In this document: one piece after another, positions 56,163-64,000 of the stretch
Layout of the letters: each line of letters opens with the position of its first letter
How positions within the stretch are numbered: the stretch's first letter is position 1
Origin: Achatina immaculata
Taxonomy: Eukaryota; Mollusca; Gastropoda; Stylommatophora; Achatinidae
Direction of reading: 5' to 3'
DNA: 64,000 nt
Assembly: GCA_009760885.1 (NCBI GenBank)
Contig: CM019713.1
Coordinates: forward strand, 11,865,774-11,929,773
Notes under the pieces: generated by a model
What the model was told of the DNA's origin: nothing
Seen by the model: only the letters and a program-made list of their open reading frames with translations
Databases searched by the model: none
Made by a program: the position numbers and the translations under genes

Positions 56163-56510
56163 TTATTTCTTATATCCTTCCCATGCCATCAAACGTCACA
56201 TAGGGCTCGCAAAGTAGTTTGCCAATTTTTCCTGTCTTTGGTGAGTCTTTCAACCTCATCAAAGGATTTTATGCCTGTTAATTTGGCCTCTCTTAACAAT
56301 GTCCTCTTCAGAGTTTCATGCGGTCTGCCTCCTTTTCTTTGGCCTGTTGTGTTCCATTTGATAGCTTGTTTGGGATTCTCTGATCATTTCTTCTCATCAA
56401 GTGACCAACATATGTCCATCTCCTTTTCCTGATCACCCATGAGACTGGTTGTTGTTCAGTCATCTGTCTTATCTCTGAATTGTTCCTAATTCGTTCCACT
56501 TGATGCCAAG
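56163..56510 (-). mobile_element. LINE B 3' fragment
   Basis: The minus strand reads NNSEIRQMTEQQPVSWVIRK, RRWTYVGHLMRRNDQRIPN, then the 3' UTR, with the tail at 56163-56180. Confidence 0.88.
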
Positions 56511-57904
56511 AAAAATAGATATGGCATTCAGGTATTTAGCTAAAAGAATGGAAAAGAACTGTATTCATATCATTGGCAAAAAAAGGGTAATCTGAAATTA
56601 TGCAAAAACTACAGTACTATTGTCCTGATTAGTCATGCCAGTAAAATTCTGTTAAAAATCATAATGGGTAGACTTCATAAGAAAATAGAAGAAGTCAATA
56701 TGGTCCAAGCTGGTTTCAGGCAAGGAAGAGGATCAAGAGATCATATATTCAATATAAGATTAATAACAGAGAAATGCAGAGTTTAATGTGAATCTATATT
56801 TAGCCTTTACAGACTACTCAAAGGCATTTGACTGTGTATAACAATAGAAATTTGGGGAAATAATGGAAAAAAATGGGATTTCCACCACATTTGATACACT
56901 TAACATCACTGCTGTATCTAGACCAACAAGCAGCAGTAAGAATAAATGGTGAAATAACAACTTGGTTTGACATAAAACAAGGGGTCCATCAGGGGTGCAT
57001 ATTGTCACCCTACTTATTTAACTTGTATACTGAAAATATAATGAGGAATGTTAGAGAAGATGTAGACAAAGAATATTACGATGCCATAACAGTTGGAGGT
57101 ATGAAATACCAGAGATCAGATATGCTGATGACACAGTATTACTGTCCACAACACAAAAAGGAATGGAAAAACTAATTATGTCAGTCCGTAAGAACAGCGA
57201 AGAGCAAAACCTCTATCTTAATGTGAAGAAAACTAAACTGATGACAACTGACAAAACAAACAAGGCAGATGAAATATTTATCACTGACGAAAAACTGGAA
57301 GAAGTGTAGAGTTCTGAACATCTTGGATCACTACTAACTAATAATGGAGATACAATGAGGGAAATTAAAAGGAGGACATCTACTGCTCTTCAGAAAGTAA
57401 AAGAACTAAAGAATCTATGGAGAGGAATAGACAGAACTACAAAAATAAGATTTTTAAGGAAAAGAAATTGCGATTCCCATTGCAATATATGCCTGTGAGA
57501 CCTGGACACTTAACAAAACAGCTGAGAAACACATAAATGCCTTTGAATGTAAATGCTACAGAAGAGTTCTTCAAATATCATGGACACAAAAAAGAACAAA
57601 TATATCCATACTACAAGAACCTAATATTGAAGAAGGCTGGCTAGTAAAGATGATTAAAGAGAGAAAACTTAAAAATTTTGGACACATTAAATGTCATGAT
57701 AATCTAGAGAAGACCGTCTTGGAAGGATACATAATGGGAAAAAGACAGAGAGGAAGACCAAGGCGAAGATGGCTGCAAGGCATCGTTGATGATCTGCGAA
57801 TATATGCATCATCATCAGGCCATCTAGTTCACAAATGAGAGGCCTATAGGAGTGCTATTAGGGAGGCAAAGTTCCACAAGGGACATGCAAATGAATGAAT
57901 GAAT
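56511..57904 (+). mobile_element. LINE A, long copy from reverse transcriptase to 3' end
   Basis: The plus strand begins with SKILLKIIMGRLHKKIEEVN, then MVQAGFRQGRGSRDHIFNIR (56700-56760). HLIHLTSLLYLDQQAAVRIN and KQGVHQGCILSPYLFNLYTE (motif B) follow at 56885-57035. The YADD box is displaced by a frameshift (SDMLMTQYY in frame) near 57120. Next come LGSLLTNNGDTMREIKRRTS, ISWTQKRTNISILQEPN-like, and KNFGHIKCHDNLEKTVLEGY with GKRQRGRPRRRWLQ (57665-57780). It ends in (AATG)n at 57890-57908. Confidence 0.9.
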
Positions 57905-58114
57905 GAAGAGTTAATAGTAAAATAAAGCCATCACATTTAATAGTTAATAGTAAAATAAAGCCATCACATTTAATATGTCTGTAAAGAGTAAATAGTCAAA
58001 TAAAACCATCACATTTAATATTCCTGTAACGAGTAAAACAAAACCATCATGTCTAATATTCCTGTAAAGAGTAAATAGTAAAATAAAGCCATCATATTTA
58101 ATATTCCTGTAAAT

Positions 58115-58310
58115 CTTACATCTTACATCCTTCCCATACCATTAAACGTCACACAGGGCTCGCATGGTAGTTTGCCAAGTTTTCCTATCTTCAGCGAGCT
58201 TTTCAACCTCATCAAAGGATTTTATGCCTACTAATTTGGCCTCTCTTAACAATGTCCTCTTTAGAGTTTCACGTGGCTGACCTCTTTTTCTTCTGCCAGT
58301 TGTATTTTTA
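58115..58310 (-). mobile_element. LINE B 3' end, 10 bp target duplication
   Basis: A short 5'-truncated LINE B. TCCTGTAAAT flanks it at 58105-58114 and 58311-58320; since this string is also part of the minisatellite unit the duplication is likely but not certain. Confidence 0.8.
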
Positions 58311-58445
58311 TCCTGTAAATTCCCGTAAAAATTCCTGTAAATAGTAAACCATCACATTTAATATGCCCGTAAAGAGTAAGCAGTAAAATAAAACCATCAT
58401 ATTAAAATACCTGATAGGAGTAAATACTTGAATTAAATCACCATA

Positions 58446-59435
58446 TTTAATTAACATGCTTTTGAAAAGTAAAAATTTAAAATTAAAAAAAATCATGTTT
58501 GTCTGTAAAGAATAAACAATGCAGATAGTGTGTCAGGACAAAGGTATATTGGAATGACATGACTTAGCACAAATTATATGGACAGACATAACAAAACTTG
58601 CAGTTATCTATGACAGATAAAACTATAAATAGAAAAATAAAAGTGAGAGACTGCTGTTGGTCAGCGGCTGGATGGCATAAGCAAAAGAATGACTGTAATA
58701 TTTTCATAACTTCTTTACTGTTTCATTGTCCCATTAATCAATGAGTACTTTCACTGCTTTCTTACAAATCAAAAAAATGCCAAGATCATGCATTAAAAAA
58801 ATTTTTTTAACCATAAAACATGAGGTTTATACTGAAATTTCAAAGTTTAAATTTTAAAAAAAATTAAACTCAAAATGTTTAGAAGATGTAATTTTATTTG
58901 TAATTTTTGACAAAGTGGCTCAAGGATAGAATAGAAATAAATTACTAATACAGTAAAGTACATAGACTATTTTTTATAAACATAATTATGGAATATATAA
59001 AGCCAATAAAGTCATGTGACCACAAGACAAATCTACTTGTAAATCTGAGAGAAAAATCTTTATGGTCAGCTCTTCATCTAACTACATACTTCATCACTTA
59101 AATTCTGTAAAAATGGAAGCTTTCAAAGACTTTTACATGTACATTTCTGCAAAAAAATGTGGATAAAAACATCCCATTACCTGCTTGAAGATCCTGATTT
59201 CTTTGCTTGTGTTTGAAAAATCTTTATGAATTTACCTAAGTCTGAATATTCTGCGCTTATTAACAAATGATGATCTCATTTAATTTACAGAGGGACCTAG
59301 GAGATATGATATTAGTGTCCATATTTTCCTTCATGCTACAGAGGGATCTAGGAGATATGATATTAGTGTCTATAGTTTCCTTAACAATGAAAAGTGAGGA
59401 AAGCAGCACTCCAGTGCAATACTGAGCCAGTCCTG
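58446..59435. other. no gene; ~50 bp duplication at 59287-59385
   Basis: AT-rich. Two copies of GGGACCTAGGAGATATGATA lie 50 bp apart. A CAG/GTAATG splice-like site near 59181 is discussed under rejected items. Confidence 0.45.
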
Positions 59436-59439
59436 TTTT

Positions 59440-59825
59440 ATGGATATGAAACATGGACAGGTATGAGGGAAGTGCAGTGTTGCCTGGATGCTATGGAAAT
59501 GTGGTTCCTTAGGAGAATGCTAAAGATACTGTGGACATCGAAGAGGTCCTGAAAGAGGCAGAAAAAAAAGAGACAAGCAATAACAGAATCCAGGAAGAGA
59601 CAATCCAAATTCATAGGACATATCACGAGAGCAGGTGGATTGAGATATCTGATAACAACAGGGGTGATAGAGGGCAAAAGAGACCGAGACAGACAAAGAG
59701 GAAAGATGACAGATGGACTGATGAAGTAGCATGAAGAAATAACAACAGTCTAGCTCATAATTAACACCTGGAATAGAGAACTGCGGAAAAGCATTACCCC
59801 TAATGCCTGTCAGCATGGCAATAGA
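59440..59825 (+). mobile_element. LINE F-like 3' fragment, second variant
   Basis: The plus strand, with frame changes, reads EMWFLRRMLKILWTSKRS-like near 59490-59540, SKFIGHITRAGGLRYLITTG near 59603-59660, VIEGKRDRDRQRGKMTDGLM near 59665-59725. It has the same domain order as 2094-2519 but is a diverged relative. Confidence 0.7.
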
Positions 59826-59829
59826 TATC

Positions 59830-60060
59830 TAGATGGACAGATATTTTCCTTGACCTGTCAGCACACCAGAGAGTGATGTATCATGCTTGGCCATCTTTCC
59901 TTCACCAGCACCACAATCAAACAGGTTTCCACTTCTACAGTTAGCATACTGCAGTGCTTCTGGCTTAATTTCAACCCACTGATTCTCACAATGAGAGACC
60001 AGTGCACTAACCACTTTTGCTACTCTTGTGTCCACTTCTGCTTGAAGGTTTAGATTCTGA
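59830..60060 (-). repeat. SINE-like repeat (type 3), copy 2
   Basis: Shares with 38930-39160 the block TTCC..GACCTGTCAGCACAC (plus-strand text), CTGGCTTAATTTCAACCC and the AATGAGAGACCAGTGC tRNA-like head region. Its B box is degenerate. Confidence 0.5.
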
Positions 60061-60189
60061 GACAACACAAACATAGATTGCTGAAAATGATTAATCTGCA
60101 AGATATAGTTTTGGAAAACTATGACGTGTGAGGACAGGGTGATTGTAGGAAATGACAGATGAATCTGCTGGGGGTAAAGACGCTGTCCG

Positions 60190-60500
60190 ATGAGGCAATC
60201 AGCGACCCATAGCTGATATGCCAGCATCAGGGTTTAACGAAACATAGCTGACCAAGACCCTGTCCCACCTTTCCATGGTACCCCCAGTAATAGGCCTAGC
60301 CTGGCTAATGGGGCAAGGATCACTATAGTCCCTATGGTGGGGAAAAGAAGCATTGCAAACCCCCTGCTTTTTAGCTGTACTCCGGGACTGAAAAAGTAGC
60401 TGCCATAACCCGCCCCCATGCCGATACGATGCTGTGCCTCAACATCTCTACAGCATCTGTTGCAAAGAACAACAGCTTGCAGTTACAGGGAGTTCATACA
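60190..60500 (+). repeat. repeat family M, copy 3
   Basis: CAGCGACCCATAGCTGATA, ACCAAGACCCTGTCCCACC, CAGTAATAGGCCTAGC, a CCCTATGG block and CCTCAACATCTCTACAGCAT follow in the same order as in copy 1. Confidence 0.75.
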
Positions 60501-61255
60501 AGTACAAGATGAATCTGCTGCAGAAGCTCAATATTTCACTCATAACCCATCAAACAACAATCACAGCACAGGCAATTTTTCTCCTACTTAAAAGAAATCA
60601 TATTTTACAAGGAAATGGTGTGACATCTATTTTATGAATTTACAGTACGAAATTATGAACTCCCAACTGCAGAACAAAACTATATGATCACATTATATTA
60701 TCTTTTTAATTTTTTTTTTTAACAAATCCTTTTAACCTCTTCAGCTTTACTTTTCCAGCAAAAACAAAATGCCCAAAACATTGCTTAGACAACATGATGC
60801 CCCCAACCACTCACTAATACTATGTAAGGAGTTCTCATAATTATTTTTAGGAGCTTGACCTCATTTTATTTATTATATAGCAGATCAGCACTGCCCACTC
60901 CCTTCTCTGTTATTTGCGCTTAATGTTTTGCATGGGGTCAGAACCAGATTAACCCCTATATTGTACAAGGCTAACGATTTTAGCATGGAAAACCTGCCAC
61001 AGGTAACACACTGGGTTAACACCAAAGGTTAAACAACTTATGGTAGTTTAAGAATTAAATTTCTCTCCTGTTTTTCCTTTTATGAATTAATGTCAGTAGT
61101 GGCATTAATTGTGGGTTCTAAACCCACCATCTTGTTCGCAGATGAGAAGCCAGTAAATAAATCTCAAGCAGCAAAACCTGGGAAAAATTCTAGAGATATG
61201 GACTCTATGGCTGTTAATGTCAGGAGCCATCCTCAGCATCCAACACCTAGAGGCA
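60501..61255. other. no gene seen
   Basis: AT-rich, unannotated. Confidence 0.45.
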
Positions 61256-61259
61256 CATT

Positions 61260-61520
61260 CAAGTCCTTTATGGCAAGTCTTAAGCAAAGTCTCAAGTTCT
61301 TGCAAGAAAAGTCAAGTCTCAAGCTCTTGCAGCCAGCCTCAAGTCAAGTGTCATGCTCTTGCAAGCAGCCTCAAGTCAAGTCTCAAGTTCTTGCAAGCAG
61401 CCTCAACTCAAGTCTCAAGCTCTTGCAGGCAGCCTCAAGTTAGGTCTCAAGTTCTTGCAAACAGCCTCAAGTTAGGTCTCAACTGTTTCTGCAAGCAGCC
61501 TCAAGTCAAGTCTCAAGCTG
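61260..61520. repeat. 32 bp minisatellite, about 8 units
   Basis: Units contain AAGTCTCAAGCTCTTGCA and GCAGCCTCAAGTC. It stays open in two plus-strand frames (Ser/Gln/Leu-rich), but a 32 bp unit cannot keep one peptide period, so coding is unlikely. Confidence 0.92.
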
Positions 61521-61904
61521 TCTGAACTCTGTAAATCAAACTGATGATTCATCCACAGGTTATGGGAGGGTATTTACATATTAGTCCATAAACGGGTACA
61601 TACACACAAGCTTAAATCATAATTTTACATTAAAGTAGGTCATCTATCACAATTTCCAATATCTGCTAATGCGCATCTTGTAAGAATTATGTATCTGACA
61701 TTGCCCACTTAACAATAATACTCATATCTTCACTGAAAATAAAAATAGTACTTTCAGTGCTAACACACCAACTCTCTGACAACAAAGGCTGCTAACAACT
61801 CCTCACCCATAAACACCATGGAAAGATTTATAAAATTAGAAATACCTAGTTATAGTCTGAGTTAAAATGGCTACTTTCTGGAAATTAAGTGCTCATAGTT
61901 AACA
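61521..61904. other. no gene seen
   Basis: AT-rich, unannotated. Confidence 0.4.
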
Positions 61905-62040
61905 TATAGAAAAGGTAAAAATCTCCATTTCCATGCCATTATGGCATACTGGGAATATGGTGTTAGCATTGTATTTCCAAGATCTTTGGCACATGAAAGT
62001 GTAATGTGGTCAGTATCACATCTGGCCAAAGGATGATATA
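61905..62040 (-). repeat. SINE type 2, body fragment
   Basis: TTTCCATGCCATTA, GGCACATGAAAGTGTAATGT and GGTCAGTATCA match 19490-19600 without the tRNA-like head. Confidence 0.65.
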
Positions 62041-62061
62041 CAGAAGCAAGTAATAAGCATG

Positions 62062-62900
62062 TGGAAATCTTACATCCTTCCTCTGCCATTAAAAATCAAA
62101 TAGGGCTCACATGGTAGATCAACAAATTTTCCTGTTTTCGATAAGCTTTTCAATTTCATCAACGGATTCAATGCCTACTAATTTGGCCTCCCTTAACAAT
62201 GTCCTCTTTAGAGTTTCACATGGCTGACCTCTTCTTCTTTAGCCTGTTGTGTTCCACTTGATAGGCAGTTTTGAGATTCTCTGACTGTTTCTTCTTATCA
62301 TGTAACTGATTGACGTCCATCTCCTTTTACTGAACACCAATGAGACAGGTTGTTGTTCGCTCATCTACCTTATAATTTTCCATTGTTCTTGAATTCGTTC
62401 CACCTTATACCAAGTATTTTCCTTAGGCATTTGTTTTCAAAAGAGTCAAATTTCTTGTCTATTTCTTTAGCTGTTTCCAGTTTTCGCATGCATAAATGAG
62501 GGTGGATATTACATTTGAATTGAATAATCTTAGCTTGGTTTTTGTGCTTATAACTTTTAAATGTCATGTGTTCTCAAGATTCTTGAAGGTCAATGCTGCT
62601 TTTGCAATTATAACTTCTTTTCTGGTGTCACCATCCTGTCTATGTAGCTGCAGAGGTGTGAAAATTGGCGTACTTCTTCAACAACTGTTCTTTCTACATA
62701 TATTTTTTCCTTCTTGATTAATGGGAAGTTTAATTATTTTTGTCTTGTCCTTGTTAATTTCAAGTCCTATTTTGCTAGCCAGTGAAGACAGGGCATCTGT
62801 TATTTCTTGCATCGAATTCACATTGTCACTGATAAGAGTTATGTCATCAGCAAAATCAAGATCTCCTAGTTGGGTCCCATGTACCTAATCAATGCCCATT
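62062..62900 (-). mobile_element. LINE B, 5'-truncated
   Basis: On the minus strand: HGTQLGDLDFADDITLISD (intact FADD) near 62885-62825, ITDALSSLASKIGLEINKDK near 62800-62740, then LENTxHLK-like thumb, ETAKEIDKKFDSFENKCLRK near 62480-62420, and the basic C-terminus and 3' UTR to 62062. A few frameshifts are present. Confidence 0.88.
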
Positions 62901-64000
62901 TTACCATTTATGCGGCAGCAGTGACAATGTAATTAACTTAAGAGGTAATCTCCTGACTGAAAGATGTAGTTTAAGAAAAAGTTATAATGCCTTCTCAAAC
63001 TAATCAGCACACACATGGCAAGCAATAAAAATCAGAGATTCACAACTCACCCATGTACAGCTAATTCCAGTAAGGAAAAAAAATCCTGCTTCTAGCAATT
63101 CCTCAAGAAGTTAAATGTTCAATACGATAATGCCAGACAAAAACGCATGGACACTGTACTATATTTGCAAAGTTTTTACACAAATCCAGACCTAAATTAT
63201 CTCTCTTAAACCTCATATCTTTGTCTACAAGATATATGTAATGATATGGATATGACAGTGATGTTTTATTGGCTAGTGATATAAACTGATCCCTATATAG
63301 CACTCACTGCTTTACATTATCTGTATTAACGACAGCCTAGAGATCATCAGTCTGATTACAGCAAGCAAATCATTACATGTCTAGTCATGCATTAAGCAAA
63401 ACTAAAGAGACTGCAGATTCAAATTAAATATATTTAACAGCACACAGGGGAACGACATCACTAAAGCATGTTTTGTATTACTGTTGCAAGAGATCAAATA
63501 AAATCATAGAGCCAACTGACTAAACTGTAAAATCATGAGTCAAGTCCAATCCACTATTCTACATCTTCAAACTGAGTCCATGGTGGTATTTCAAGAGACT
63601 CAAGTCACACATAAGTCCAGGTTGATCAATTCAGTCTGCATCTCTGCTAACATCACATAAAAATTTCATTCAGCACACAAAGTGCTTCGAGTATAGTTTT
63701 AGTAGATATTTTTCTAGTTGCAAAACGTCCTTATGTTTATATAGACTCCTCCTCAACTTTATATTGGATCTATGCTGAGCCACTTATGTAGCATAGATCT
63801 AGTAAGATTTTAATAGGTTTTATTTATTTATATTCTTTATTTTTAAAATCAGACAGTTTGGTAGGGATTTCAGTTTTTGCTTTTGAAATCTAAGCAATGT
63901 TTCAGGAAATACCATAGTAAAAATAGACTAAAGAATAATGGAATGAAACACAGAATGATGGAAGGAAAGATGGAATCGCAGTGTGGAAAATGAAGAATGA
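62901..64000. other. no gene or element recognised
   Basis: AT-rich sequence to the window edge. Missing upstream ORP exons could lie here or beyond the window, but no PH-domain motif was recognised on the minus strand. Confidence 0.45.

Larger units (their letters stand above)
54495..58445. repeat. ~38-47 bp minisatellite, interrupted by LINE insertions
   Basis: Units carry AGTAAAATAAAACCATCATATTTAATATTCCTGTAAAG. Blocks occur at 54495-54640, 54715-54895, 55938-56110, 57905-58114 and 58311-58445. The intervening sequence is LINE A, LINE B and a short unidentified piece. Confidence 0.92.

Noticed and set aside
59181..59225. Possible upstream ORP exon with CAG/GTAATG donor and a compatible phase
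   Set aside because: No convincing acceptor, and the short peptide it would encode matches no ORP motif I know; a one-in-three phase match is weak.
61090..61525. Ser/Gln-rich protein across the 32 bp repeats
   Set aside because: The unit length is not a multiple of three and two frames are open, so it is a minisatellite artefact.

Overview
This is a 64 kb piece of an AT-rich metazoan nuclear genome. It has no operons or bacterial gene density. One spliced gene lies on the minus strand, and most of the rest is transposable elements, SINEs, minisatellites and microsatellites. The mix of craniofacial-development-protein-like LINEs, Penelope-like, mariner, Tigger/pogo and hAT elements and tRNA-derived SINEs suggests a lophotrochozoan, probably a mollusc. 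That assignment is an inference from repeat content only.

Host gene: nine exons of an oxysterol-binding-protein-related protein (ORP, nearest to the ORP9/10/11 group and best to ORP10/11) can be assembled on the minus strand between 49855 and 25086. All eight junctions keep reading phase, no exon contains a stop, and the lipid-transfer (ORD) domain is nearly complete, including the EQVSHHPP signature. The N-terminal (PH domain) exons and the last C-terminal exon or exons were not found. The roughly 25 kb between exons is intron packed with repeats, including a 12 kb intron 7 (27174-39238).

Layout. 1-25 kb: fragments of at least six LINE families (called A-J here, and M and K for two other repeat families), a decayed mariner, three tRNA-derived SINEs, MITE-like repeats and many microsatellites; no convincing host gene. 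25-50 kb: the ORP gene, with intron 7 holding a 1.7 kb minisatellite of 29 bp units, a 1,662 bp near-identical tandem duplication, and a Tigger/pogo element split by LINE A (itself split by LINE C) and by LINE B. Introns 1-4 hold hAT-like elements with 8 bp target duplications, a 44 bp tandem array grown from a LINE 3' end, and a 388 bp fold-back made of two inverted Penelope-like termini. 50-54 kb: one LINE (H) interrupted by a mariner and a Penelope-like element. 54.5-58.4 kb: a minisatellite broken by several LINE insertions, one of which contains a self-insertion. 59-64 kb: LINE, SINE and minisatellite fragments and unannotated AT-rich sequence.

No new enzyme system was found. The points most worth a second look are structural: target-site-dated nested insertions, the recent tandem duplication, the Penelope fold-back, and the recurrence of unrelated tandem arrays with 42-44 bp units. 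Family names A-J, K and M are local labels. All coordinates of repeats are by eye and approximate unless a target duplication fixes them.
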